From positions 1 through 28,154 of the IMG/VR virus record IMGVR_UViG_3300028608_000064: a DNA stretch of 28,154 nucleotides; one strand, written 5' to 3'. The first letter of the stretch is position 1. Every line of letters begins with the position of its first letter. The translations under genes were made by a program, and so were the position numbers. Source of the stretch: a virus. Positions 9,201 through 15,989 of the stretch are shown here, in pieces. The notes beneath the pieces were generated by a model, which was not told the origin of the DNA, did no database searches, and saw only the letters and a list, made by a program, of their open reading frames with translations.

Positions 9201-11153
9201 GAAGAAGATGGAAGCCATCTGGGACTGGAAGGGCTCCGCCAGCATCAGCTTGGCGATGAACTCCATGTTCCGGCGGAAGTCGTCCAGGCCGTTGTTGCCG
9301 AGGGCGCCGCTGGCGCGGGCCAGTGCCTTGAACTGGTCGATGATCGCACCGCCGGCGAGCCACATGTCCTTGAGCGAGTTGACGCCGTCTTCGATCCATG
9401 AGGTGATGTCGCCGAGCTTGCTGGCTTCCGCGATCCAGTCGCGGAACCGCGTCGAGACGTCGAGGATCCACTGGCCGAAGCGGGGGAAGAACTCCGACCC
9501 GCGGAGGCCCAGGATGTTGAAGGCTTCGATCAGCGGGGCTGCCGCCTCGCTGCCGCGCAGGAAGAGGACGTCGAGGTTCTCGAACATCTTCTTCAGGTCG
9601 CCCGAAATGGCGATGGTATTGAAGGCCTTGACGATATTGTCGAAGCCCTTGCCGGCGCTCCCAGCGGCCTTCTCCAGGCCTTCCGTGAACTGCGGGATAA
9701 CTTTGTCCACGAACTCCTGGAGCGAGGCTCCAGCGGTCTCCCAGAACGCCTGCTGGACGGGCTTCTGCATGGTCTTCCAGGTGTCATCCAGGACGCGGAC
9801 GGCTTCGCGCGCGGCCGGGGCCAGGGCGGCCAGGGCCTTCTTGTCGCCGTTGAACGCCTTCTTCATGTTGTCGAAGGCCATCGTGTTGATGACCGCTGCT
9901 GCGGCGACTGCCGAGATCAGGGCCGGGGCCATGGCCAGGAGGCCGACGACCTCGAACATGCCGTCGCCCACGGAGAGGGCCGCGGTGGTCATGTAGGCGA
10001 GGGTGTCGGCGATGCCGCCGATGGCGGCGCCCCAGCCGGCTCCCTTGAGCGCGATGGTGTCGAACTTGGTGATGATGGACTCGAGCCCGCGGCCGGCGGC
10101 CTGCAGGGTGTTGACGCCCGCCAGGGAGCGGAGCAGACCCTCGGCGATGATCATCGACTTCTGATCGACCACGACATGGAACGGCACGCGCCGGGCGCGT
10201 GAGGCGAACTGCAGCTGCCGTGCCACCATCTCCAGGCCGGAGGTGTGGACGGGCAGCTCGACGTCGCGGTCCTTGTCCTCGACCTCGTCCTTGATCATCT
10301 CGTCGATGCGGCGCAGCTCGGTGCGCAGCGCCTCCTCGTTGAAGGCGACCGACAGGGTCTTGGAGTTCAGCTCCGAGAGCATCTCGCGCAGCTTGTCGCG
10401 CGTGGACTTCAGGGACTCCTGGTCGTCGTAGTTGACCTTGAGTTCCACCGGCTCCTTGGCCAGGGCGTCCTGCAGCATCCTGCGGGCGGTCTTGAGCGAC
10501 TTCTGGTCGAGCGTGACGTCGAACTCGACCTGCCGGATCTTGTCCAGCTCATTGTTGACCTGATCCAGCGCCGCCTGGATGGAGGCCCGGTTGTTGGTGT
10601 AGGAGACGGTGACGGCGGCCTTGCTGAAGCCCCCGTTGAGCCGCTTGGTGAACTTGCGCTCCATGCGGTCCAGCGAGGCGTCGTCAGTGTCGAAGGAGAC
10701 TTCCTTCTCCAGCTTCTGCCGGCGGATCTCAGCGATCTTGTCGAGGACAGCCTGGTAGCCCTTTTTGTCCTGGACGTAGGTCATCTCGACCTTGGCGCCC
10801 TTCTTGATCTCGTCCAGCTCGGCCTGGGCCCTGGCGATTCCAGCGTCGTCGAGGGTGACCTCGATCTCGGTGGCCGACATGTTCTTGATGGCCTTGTCCA
10901 GCTGCTGCTGGGCCCGGCGCACCGAGTCGTAGTCGAGGCCGACCTTCAGGGTCATACCCTTGTCTTCGGCTGCCTTCTTGGCCTTCTGGACGTCGGTGAC
11001 CAGCTCGGTCGTGTCGCCCTTGACCTTGACCTTGACCGCGGTTTCGTAGCCCCGCAGCTCGTCCGAGACCTGGTCCTGGGTTTCGCGCCGGAAGCCTTTT
11101 GCATTGGGCCGTACCTTGATGGCTACGGCGCCGACAAGCTTGATGTCAGCCAA
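6276..11153 (-). CDS. Tape measure protein
   Basis: At 1625 residues this is the longest gene and lies directly after the tail assembly chaperones. It sets tail length and probably leaves the tail during DNA entry. At about 1.5 angstroms per residue it predicts a tail of roughly 240 nm. Residues ~38-346 form about 11 repeats of a short beta-strand plus amphipathic helix (see the repeat entry). Residues ~368-425 are strongly hydrophobic (AIGGIADTLAYM, then VVGLLAMAPALISAVAAAAV), and a second apolar patch is PGLILGGIGVAMSVIGG. The C-terminal third is alternating helix. I see no M23, NlpC/P60 or transglycosylase motif inside it. The start is TTG at 11153 in the overlap CTTGGCTGA with the upstream gene. 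No other early start exists in frame, so translation is probably coupled. Confidence 0.96.
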   Translation of the reverse strand: MADIKLVGAVAIKVRPNAKGFRRETQDQVSDELRGYETAVKVKVKGDTTELVTDVQKAKKAAEDKGMTLKVGLDYDSVRRAQQQLDKAIKNMSATEIEVTLDDAGIARAQAELDEIKKGAKVEMTYVQDKKGYQAVLDKIAEIRRQKLEKEVSFDTDDASLDRMERKFTKRLNGGFSKAAVTVSYTNNRASIQAALDQVNNELDKIRQVEFDVTLDQKSLKTARRMLQDALAKEPVELKVNYDDQESLKSTRDKLREMLSELNSKTLSVAFNEEALRTELRRIDEMIKDEVEDKDRDVELPVHTSGLEMVARQLQFASRARRVPFHVVVDQKSMIIAEGLLRSLAGVNTLQAAGRGLESIITKFDTIALKGAGWGAAIGGIADTLAYMTTAALSVGDGMFEVVGLLAMAPALISAVAAAAVINTMAFDNMKKAFNGDKKALAALAPAAREAVRVLDDTWKTMQKPVQQAFWETAGASLQEFVDKVIPQFTEGLEKAAGSAGKGFDNIVKAFNTIAISGDLKKMFENLDVLFLRGSEAAAPLIEAFNILGLRGSEFFPRFGQWILDVSTRFRDWIAEASKLGDITSWIEDGVNSLKDMWLAGGAIIDQFKALARASGALGNNGLDDFRRNMEFIAKLMLAEPFQSQMASIFFGARRGATELNKGVKDLAGTFMDASAWTSQLLTLLGRFGGDVLSGVARTFSNLTFQTGMLEALRGMSDMVNTMNPAFDRLGSLLGNVGKISASVFRGLGPVFNTVLGILDDSVGKITDNLAKISPSLLTLTNNLLNVARGPISLLTDMLNAFLTVLNALPGPLRDGTVAFLTFLLLRNQFGAFASGLSRMWTSLTTSTVAGVAAQKAATAGVATAVDGVNRNLVIMADGSVRQMSRFGQIMQTGMASARAHINSFDANTIVGRMSAAATGVAGFVGKINSSLALIGGVPGLILGGIGVAMSVIGGNAADAAANIDRLRETLDKASGAATSETLTAISSKVSEIDKAGDAWANFWRGVVNNSKAGNETLEQLGISIGEVSRIIAGSRAEYDSFVGSLKTIGNAGNLKELVEFMKTGGISGDVSKRPMAPGDEFATNIAKLKQLEEQAKAVKALGLNPSLFEGPNAINTQSIQNLTNKMDEQRLAFELAQRGQAIYAQTLGTTVERSKEVASIVQIIGDVSADAAGKIDAINKSLEILNKNGVSDQEAKIARVEGIEAAVENAKAIAESIKASRASIFDANGLISEQSKAGRDLFKIMKESADNVKIQAQATYDAAIKNGDTAAVAAQKAVDVVRSGDADLQRIADAAGLTVAELRAQWGKFFGSEWDLKATFSANTDNFLAAQAEAKRLGVEFNESEFTAWLLANPDPANVTTEQVKAHMQEYAATTFKAKLDALPASAQANIADVVGRADAFARGDYTAVLEGFNATSPAVQSAIGTIMRLTNPIWQAQLTALLNQGSYAAVEWQLIQLTRPRSAIVNVTYADAGRDAAMASRAPHQAKGSILDRFARGMNGFNPQYKYFANGGIEDHRASIFRPSSVLRFFAEPETGGEAYIPLAVSKRPRSVSILSEVAKKFGYELTRSKNYANGDAGGHTVPTRTSNTNVTVGTINTVDPERAVKKLQAMQRDALAVAGIDA
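10116..11042 (-). repeat. Beta-alpha tandem repeats in the tape measure N-terminus
   Basis: About 11 degenerate protein units of ~28 residues follow the pattern of alternating hydrophobics (for example VEFDVTLDQKSL, VELKVNYDDQESL, TEIEVTLDDAGI) and then an amphipathic helix ending in LDxxxx. The repeat is visible in protein, not as DNA identity, so it is old. Unit boundaries are by eye. Confidence 0.6.
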
Positions 11154-11963
11154 GGGGGAATCCCATCTTTCTGAAGAAGTCGAAGTTGTCCGTGAACTCC
11201 TGCTCGGACTTCTTCTTTGCCTTCGGGTCGTTGCGCCACGAGGCGGGGCCGATGGTCTCGAAGTCCGGCGGTTTGTCCCAGTGACCGGAGACAGCGGTGT
11301 TGAGGTTGAGCGCGTTGATGGCCATCGCCTGGAGGCGGCGATCCAAGGTCCAAACGCGGTGGTCCATGATGGCTTCCTGGCGCGGGTCGGCTTTTGCGGA
11401 CTCCGACTCGTCGCTCGGGTGATCTACGGCCATGGCGGCGTAGTAGCGGGAGCCCTCGGGGAGGTTGCGCAGCATGGCGAGAATGACGGGGATAGAAGAA
11501 AAGACCTCGCCAGCAATGAAGCTGACGAGGTCCAGTCCCCAGAACTCCTTGAGATCCAGGTAGATCTCCTCGCCGTAGGCGTCGATTAGCTCTCCGAGGG
11601 CGAGGCTCCCCCCGGGTCGGTCACTTCGGAGTACTGCTCGAAGAGGAACAGCCACATGCCGAGGTCATCCATGCCGGCCCACTTGGCGAGCTTGGCGAAG
11701 TCACCGCGGGTGCGTTCGGCCGCATGCAGGGCGTCGGAGAGGACGCTGATCATCAGTTCGGCCTGATCGACCTCGTGGTCTTCAGGAAGTGCCTCCAGGC
11801 GCTTCTTCAGGTCGAGCGCGTCGGCCACGGCCTTGCGCTTCTCCTTGGGCAGCCGGAGGACGGGCTTGAAGCCGAGGATCCTTCCGTCCTCGAGTTCAAT
11901 TTCAAAGTCGGGGTACTTGGCGTCTGCGCCCTTGCGCAGATCGTCGAGTGAAAGTGCGGACAT
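11146..11963 (-). CDS. Tail assembly chaperone, frameshift fusion (G-T type)
   Basis: The long form of the tail assembly chaperone, made when ribosomes slip -1 near the end of the short form. The downstream frame (open up to 11655, stop 11146) has no convincing start of its own. It becomes readable by slipping at GGGGGGA (11607-11613). The predicted fusion is about 272 residues: 119 from the first frame, then continuing SLALGELIDAY and EEIYLDLKEFWGLDLVSF. Gene pairs of this kind between major tail protein and tape measure are near-universal in siphoviruses, and the two products hold the tape measure in a soluble state while the tube assembles. The C-terminal region is charged and ends 8 bases inside the tape-measure start. 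Confidence 0.9.
11586..11963 (-). CDS. Tail assembly chaperone, short form (G type)
   Basis: A 125-residue acidic, mostly helical protein between the major tail protein and the tape measure. It contains a short beta region (YPDFEIELEDGRILGFKPVL) followed by helices (KEKRKAVADALDLKKRLEAL and later segments) and ends TDPGGASPSES. It is the unshifted product, with the frameshift site six codons before its stop. ATG at 11963 has AAAAGGAG seven bases upstream, and this leader (AAAGGAGTCCGC) is nearly identical to the lysin leader at 806-817. It is expected to bind the tape measure during tail assembly. Confidence 0.9.
   Translation of the reverse strand: MSALSLDDLRKGADAKYPDFEIELEDGRILGFKPVLRLPKEKRKAVADALDLKKRLEALPEDHEVDQAELMISVLSDALHAAERTRGDFAKLAKWAGMDDLGMWLFLFEQYSEVTDPGGASPSES
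11607..11613 (-). promoter_or_regulatory. Programmed -1 frameshift site
   Basis: On the minus strand the codons CCG GGG GGA form the heptamer G GGG GGA, matching the X XXY YYZ slippery pattern. Slipping back one base re-pairs both tRNAs at G-rich codons and moves translation into the downstream frame, whose next codon is AGC. The direction matches the one needed to join the two open frames. Confidence 0.88.
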
Positions 11964-12004
11964 TGCGGACTCCTTTTAGGGAATGGCGGACTTATTGGAG
12001 AGGG

Positions 12005-12046
12005 CCTGTGGGGCCGGGGTCCGCACCCAGCCCCACAGGGGTTTTT
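12005..12046 (+). terminator. GC-rich hairpin after the major tail gene, T-run on the plus strand
   Basis: A 9-bp perfect stem CCTGTGGGG (12005-12013) pairs with CCCCACAGG (12031-12039) around a 17-base loop. It lies just past the major tail protein stop. The run of five T's (12042-12046) follows the stem on the plus strand, so as an intrinsic terminator it would face antisense transcription. Read on the minus strand it lacks a T-run and may instead protect the 3' end of the major tail mRNA. Confidence 0.5.
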
Positions 12047-12048
12047 CA

Positions 12049-12822
12049 CTACGGAGCTGCGATGGTCACCGAGGGATCGGTGGTGTAGCCCGTGCCGCCG
12101 TTGGTGACGTTCACTGCCGTCACGACGCCGTCCTGGACCACTGCGGTCGCAGCGGCACCCGTGCCGCCACCACCCGAGAAGGTCACAGCCGGAGCGGTGC
12201 TGTAGCCGGCGCCGCCGGAGACGACGGTCACCGCGGACACCGTGTTGCCGGTGCGGGAGGCCGTGGCCGTAGCGGTCGAGAGGATGACCGCCGGCGGGAT
12301 CCACTCAAACGGCCAGTCGTTCGAGCCGTGGTTGAGCGGGGTGACCTTCAGCGAGAGCTGGGCCAGGTTCTCCGTATCGGCGACAGCGAGGTCGTCGGAG
12401 CGGATGATCGAGACCTTGGGGGCGTAGATGCCCGCGGTGCTCTGGCCGTCATAGAAGACGACGAGCCAGGCAACCTCGGTCGGGACCGGGTTGGAGGGGA
12501 CGCGCACGCGGCCGTTGACAACGGCGGCGTTCGAGCCGTAGTAGAGCTTCAGGCCCGGAGCATCGAACTGGAGCAGGTTCATGATGAACGCCTCAGTGCG
12601 AGCGGCCACGGTCTGCCGCAGAGTCTTGTTCTGCAGCGAGCGAAGCGTGGTGGTTTCGCCACCTTCCGAGCTTGCGGACAGGATGTCCTGCACGGAGGTG
12701 TGGCCGACCTCGGTCCACGGCCCGGCCGGGTTGCGGAGGTCAGTGGGGATTGCAGTGCCGACAGGCGCCGTGTAGAAGTGGCCGGTTCCGACCTTCAGCA
12801 CGGCAGTGTTGTCGAGTGCCAT
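12049..12822 (-). CDS. Major tail protein
   Basis: A 257-residue tail-tube subunit, placed between the neck genes and the tail assembly chaperones. The first ~180 residues are the tube domain (MALDNTAVLKVGTGHFYTAP, then VGHTSVQDILSASSEGGETTTL). Residues ~186-257 are a separate Gly/Thr-rich beta domain (TVSAVTVVSGGAGYSTAPAV, SGGGGTGAAATAVV, GGTGYTTDPSVTIAAP) that probably projects from the tube surface. The same domain ends the major capsid protein, at about 61% identity by hand alignment. ATG at 12822 follows TAGGAG at good spacing. Two hairpins lie between it and the upstream gene. Confidence 0.92.
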   Translation of the reverse strand: MALDNTAVLKVGTGHFYTAPVGTAIPTDLRNPAGPWTEVGHTSVQDILSASSEGGETTTLRSLQNKTLRQTVAARTEAFIMNLLQFDAPGLKLYYGSNAAVVNGRVRVPSNPVPTEVAWLVVFYDGQSTAGIYAPKVSIIRSDDLAVADTENLAQLSLKVTPLNHGSNDWPFEWIPPAVILSTATATASRTGNTVSAVTVVSGGAGYSTAPAVTFSGGGGTGAAATAVVQDGVVTAVNVTNGGTGYTTDPSVTIAAP

Positions 12823-12838
12823 GGATTTTCTCCTAGAA

Positions 12839-12884
12839 GGGGCTCAGCCCCATAAGAAAAGCCCCGGCGTTATGCGCGGGGCTT
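12839..12884 (-). terminator. Intrinsic terminator before the major tail gene, plus a second small hairpin
   Basis: On the minus strand the arms AAGCCCCG (12877-12884) and CGGGGCTT (12859-12866) form an 8-bp stem, followed by TTTTCTTAT, a good rho-independent terminator. Its loop holds the TAA stop (12870-12872) of the upstream gene. A second hairpin follows at 12839-12851 (GGGGC, TGA loop, GCCCC), followed by TTCT. Together they separate the neck genes from the major tail gene. Processing and mRNA stabilisation are alternatives to true termination. Confidence 0.75.
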
Positions 12885-13406
12885 GAAGCGGTTTGTGATC
12901 GTGCTCGGGGCCGGAGGGCGGATGAGCAGGCGGAAGATGGCCTCGTAGCGAACCGCGCCCTTGGGGAGCGATGCGTACTGCACCACCGAGGTGGAGGTCT
13001 GCCAGTCGGAGACCTTGGCGGGATGGGTGGACGCCTCCATGACTGCGATGTGGCCGCAGTTGGGAAAGTAGAGCTGCTTCTGCTGTGCCTGGCGCAGTGC
13101 GTAGCGGCACATCTCCTGCAGTTCCTCGCCCTCCTCGTCAGCGTCCACACCGGAGGTGACGGTGCTGACCATGAGGATCACGGGCTGCATGAAGCGGTCA
13201 TCCTGGGAGTGCAGCGCGAGCGTGCCGGAGCGGCGGTCGCGGCGGGCCACGATGGCCGGCGTCTGCATGTTCTCCGAGTAGCCGGAGTAGACATGCACGT
13301 CCTGGCCGGCGAAGAAGTTCTCGAAGATCTTCCGCACCAGCTCGTCTGCCGAGCCGAAGTAGGGCGTGTCGGGCGTTACGGTTGCGTCGCCGTAGACCAA
13401 AGCCAT
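12870..13406 (-). CDS. Tail terminator protein (predicted)
   Basis: A 178-residue protein in the position before the major tail gene where siphoviruses encode the tail terminator that caps the tube. It opens MALVYGDATVTPDTPYFGSA, then has DELVRKIFENFF and a long helix EEGEELQEMCRYALRQAQQK, followed by beta structure and a basic C-terminus ending FKPRA. The ATG at 13406 overlaps the upstream stop as TGATG, so translation is coupled. A longer in-frame version from 13496 would lie inside the upstream gene and has a composition typical of out-of-frame sequence, so I reject it. The stop is in the terminator loop. The function comes from gene order and the alpha/beta pattern, not a motif. Confidence 0.75.
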   Translation of the reverse strand: MALVYGDATVTPDTPYFGSADELVRKIFENFFAGQDVHVYSGYSENMQTPAIVARRDRRSGTLALHSQDDRFMQPVILMVSTVTSGVDADEEGEELQEMCRYALRQAQQKQLYFPNCGHIAVMEASTHPAKVSDWQTSTSVVQYASLPKGAVRYEAIFRLLIRPPAPSTITNRFKPRA

Positions 13407-13795
13407 CACCGTCCCCTGTATCGTGAAGCGGCACGCTGCATGGCGTTGCCGAGGATGTGCAGGCCGGGAACTTCCTTGCCCTTCTTGGTGGTCCACCCGA
13501 ACTCGATGGACATCGCAGAGCGGTCGGCCTTGTTACGGCCGCCCCTGCCCTCACCGCCGGGATCGGAGTCCCGGAGGTAGACATAGGCGTCGAGCTTGCG
13601 CGGGGGCGCTCCCTCGACTTCGATGTAGGCGTTGCCCTTGCGGTAGTGCATGCTGAGGTTCGCCGAGGCGTCTCGCGCAATGCCCATGGCGGCGCCCATT
13701 ACTGCTACTCGGGTGCCGGGCATGTGGGAGACGATGCTCTCCACCGAATGGATGCCGTTGTCCGGCGTCAGCCACTCGATGATGTGGTCGTCCAT
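13406..13795 (-). CDS. Neck / tail-completion protein, HK97 gp10-like position
   Basis: A 129-residue small basic protein in the neck cluster, opening MDDHIIEWLTPDNGIHSVES and then GTRVAVMGAAMGIARDASAN. The C-terminal half contains a Gly/Arg/Asp stretch (SDPGGEGRGGRNKADRSAMS) and ends in basic helices (AMQRAASRYRGR). The third position after the coat gene, followed by the presumed tail terminator, fits an HK97 gp10-like head-tail joining or tail-completion protein. The ATG at 13795 overlaps the previous stop as TAATG, and this choice removes an implausible 33-residue N-terminal extension that would lie over the upstream gene. Confidence 0.7.
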   Translation of the reverse strand: MDDHIIEWLTPDNGIHSVESIVSHMPGTRVAVMGAAMGIARDASANLSMHYRKGNAYIEVEGAPPRKLDAYVYLRDSDPGGEGRGGRNKADRSAMSIEFGWTTKKGKEVPGLHILGNAMQRAASRYRGR

Positions 13796-14145
13796 TAGTC
13801 CTCCAGTCGGTTGCGGGACCGGATGACGAACTCGACGTGCCTGGTGGCCCTGGAGATTCCCGGGGTGAAGCGAGGCGGGGCCGCAAGGTCCCATTCCTCG
13901 CCGCGGAAGACGATCCGCGCCCAGGAACCGACGGGGGCATCACGGGTGATGCAGCGCATCGCCTTGATGGAGACCTGGCCGGGGAGTTCGGCGTCGCCCT
14001 GCCGCTGCGAGGAGGTGGTGACCCGGATCTCTACCGGCACGTCGGCCGGAACCCGGACTTCGTCACCGCGGGCATTGTGGGTCACGACCTCGGGGTAGAT
14101 CAGCATGACCTCCCTGCCTGCGTCGAGCAGGCGCGAGCGGCCCAT
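13795..14145 (-). CDS. Head-tail stopper (head closure) protein (predicted)
   Basis: A 116-residue beta-rich protein. It contains LIYPEVVTHNARGDEVRVPA and VPVEIRVTTSSQRQGDAELP, typical of the SPP1 gp16 / HK97 gp7-type stopper fold: a small barrel that follows the adaptor in gene order and plugs the connector after packaging. The C-terminus (ATRHVEFVIRSRNRLED) is basic. Start ATG at 14145 overlaps the upstream TAA as TAATG. Position and size support the call. I see no diagnostic motif. Confidence 0.72.
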   Translation of the reverse strand: MGRSRLLDAGREVMLIYPEVVTHNARGDEVRVPADVPVEIRVTTSSQRQGDAELPGQVSIKAMRCITRDAPVGSWARIVFRGEEWDLAAPPRFTPGISRATRHVEFVIRSRNRLED

Positions 14146-14606
14146 TACCAGTACCCCAGGGGGAACGGCTTGTTGCCGCCCCAGTCCACAGGTGCATACC
14201 CGCGGTCGCAGTCAAAAGGGCGCGACCTCGGAACAGGCCGGTCGGAGCTGGCCAGCCCGACGGAACGCACGTTGCCCGTGCGCCCCAGGGCCTTGACGAT
14301 GGTGATCTCGGTCTTGGTCAGTTCCGCGCCCGAGACATACGCCTCGGCTCGGTTGAACGTGACCATGTCGCCGCGTTCCATATCGAAGCCACTCGGGTTC
14401 AGGAAGCCCCGGTGGGCCGCCTCCACGCAAATGGAGACGGCCATGGCCGGGGCGTTCTGAGCAGTCCATCCGGGCTGATCCGCGTAGAACCGGATGAGGT
14501 TCGACGCATGGTCGAGCACAGCCTCCGCCAGCTTCACGTCGTCCACGGTCTCGATGGGCTCGCCGATGCGAGCCGCGACCATTGCTACTGAAGCAAGTGC
14601 TGGCAT
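14145..14606 (-). CDS. Head-tail adaptor protein (predicted)
   Basis: A 153-residue helical protein immediately after the coat gene, where phages of this type encode the adaptor that docks under the portal (SPP1 gp15 / HK97 gp6 type). Helices include VAMVAARIGEPIETVDDVKL and EAVLDHASNLIRFYADQP, then PAMAVSICVEAAHRGFLNP. The pattern of a helix bundle with a DVKLAEAVLDHAS motif and a less ordered C-terminal tail matches the family. The C-terminus is Pro/Gly-rich and aromatic (ends FPLGYW). Start ATG at 14606 has TAGGAG seven bases upstream. The stop overlaps the next start. Confidence 0.78.
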   Translation of the reverse strand: MPALASVAMVAARIGEPIETVDDVKLAEAVLDHASNLIRFYADQPGWTAQNAPAMAVSICVEAAHRGFLNPSGFDMERGDMVTFNRAEAYVSGAELTKTEITIVKALGRTGNVRSVGLASSDRPVPRSRPFDCDRGYAPVDWGGNKPFPLGYW

Positions 14607-14618
14607 TGGCTTCTCCTA

Positions 14619-15968
14619 CTACGGGGCCGCGACGGTAACGGTCGGGTTCGAGGTGTAGCCGGTGCCCGCAGCCGTGACGGAGATCGCGGTGACCTGGCCG
14701 TTGGCGATGGTCGCAACAGCCGTTGCGCCAGTGCCGCCGCCGCCGGAGATGGTGACCGTCGGGGTGGAGGTGTAGCCGAAGCCCTGAGCGGTGACAGTGA
14801 TCGCGGAGACCGTGCTGCCGGAGCGGGTAGCCGTAGCCGTAGCAGCAGCCTTGGCGCCCGGGTAGTTGCCGCCGAGCGGGAAGGGCTCGCCCTGAGCAAC
14901 CGGGCCGGTGATCGGCTGCAGGTTGTAGGCCTTGGCCAGGAAGGAGCTGGCGGAACCGCCGGGGGTCGTGGTGGAGCCGTCGCCGGGCTTCTTTTCCACA
15001 GCAGAGCTGGTGTTGAGGACCAGCTTCACGCCACGGACGAAGTACTCGTCGGTGGAGACGATTTCGCGGCTGGAGCCGTCGAAGACCGCGAGGCGGTCCT
15101 TGACGTAGCTGTAGCCGGCGTAGCAGTCGAAGACGCTGCGGTCGGTCAGGTACGCGGTGTCGTAGTCCATGAGCCAGCGCAGAGCCCAGCCGCCGGCGGA
15201 AGCCGTCGAGCCGAAGGGCACGGACTGGGGGATGGAGGGAACGCCGGTGAAGACCAGGAAGCCCGAGGAGGCGTACATGTAGGCCTCGTCAGCGGGGATC
15301 TGGGTGCTGGACACGAACTGCACGCCGGCGATCACGCCGAGCTTGGCCGAGGTCAGCGCGTCGTCGCCGCGGGTCTGATCCTTCAGGAAGCGGTTGGACT
15401 TGAGGATCTGTTCCTCGAAGTCCACGCCGCACACGCAGTAGAGCGTGTCGTTCGGGGTGCGCATCAGGCGGAGGGCCTTCTTGGCGTCCACGACGGCGTT
15501 GTAGAACCGATCCTGGTTGGCAGGGTCGGTGGCCGCGACCTTGATGACGCGCTCGTAAGGCGCCTTCAGGATCTGGTTGAGCACGCCGTGCTCCAGGTAG
15601 GAGGCAATCGAGGAGGTCTGAGCCTCGATGATGTCGCCCCAGCCGTCCTGGAAGTCCCAGTCGCGCTGTTCGTCCGTCATCTTGATGGCGGAGTACGGAC
15701 GGTCAGCCGAGATGGTCACGGTCACGACCGTTTCCTGGTACTGGTCCGTGATGATGGGCTGGCTGCGGTCGTTGCGCGCGGTGTAGGTACGCACGGGGAC
15801 GGTGCCCTTGACGCGCTGGCTGATGGTATCGCCCGAGGACTTGAAGAAGGTCTTCATGTCGCTGCGCTTGGTTACCGTGTTGGAGATCGACAGCTGGTCG
15901 CTCAGCGCAGAAACTGCAGACTGGACGAGCACCGCCGGCTTCACCTTCAGGTGAGGGGTGTAAGACAT
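14619..15968 (-). CDS. Major capsid protein, P22 coat-like, with an extra C-terminal domain
   Basis: A 449-residue coat subunit. Residues 1 to ~340 look like the P22-type coat family (opening MSYTPHLKVKPAVLVQSAVS, then RVKGTVPVRTYTARNDRSQP and SAIKMTDEQRDWDFQDGW). It follows a scaffold gene directly, as in P22-type assembly, and no protease is evident. Residues ~345-377 are a Gly/Ser/Pro linker region, and residues 378-449 are a beta domain (TVTAQGFGYTSTPTVTISGG, then TAAGTGYTSNPTVTVAAP) shared with the major tail protein. That domain probably decorates the capsid surface. ATG at 15968 follows GAAAGGGAT. A strong terminator lies just upstream. Confidence 0.93.
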   Translation of the reverse strand: MSYTPHLKVKPAVLVQSAVSALSDQLSISNTVTKRSDMKTFFKSSGDTISQRVKGTVPVRTYTARNDRSQPIITDQYQETVVTVTISADRPYSAIKMTDEQRDWDFQDGWGDIIEAQTSSIASYLEHGVLNQILKAPYERVIKVAATDPANQDRFYNAVVDAKKALRLMRTPNDTLYCVCGVDFEEQILKSNRFLKDQTRGDDALTSAKLGVIAGVQFVSSTQIPADEAYMYASSGFLVFTGVPSIPQSVPFGSTASAGGWALRWLMDYDTAYLTDRSVFDCYAGYSYVKDRLAVFDGSSREIVSTDEYFVRGVKLVLNTSSAVEKKPGDGSTTTPGGSASSFLAKAYNLQPITGPVAQGEPFPLGGNYPGAKAAATATATRSGSTVSAITVTAQGFGYTSTPTVTISGGGGTGATAVATIANGQVTAISVTAAGTGYTSNPTVTVAAP

Positions 15969-15989
15969 TGCTATCCCTTTCAGGGCATG

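Noticed and set aside
6408-9996. Long plus-strand ORFs (739-789 codons) opposite the tape measure
   Set aside because: They have antisense composition, no ribosome sites in an expected place and no recognisable domains. The tape measure frame is convincing.
12870-13496. Longer start for the tail terminator gene at 13496
   Set aside because: The extension lies in the upstream gene. The ATG at 13406 has a TGATG overlap and fits the tight packing.
13406-13894. Longer start for the neck gene at 13894
   Set aside because: The extra 33 residues overlap the stopper gene and look like out-of-frame sequence. The ATG at 13795 overlaps the upstream stop as TAATG.
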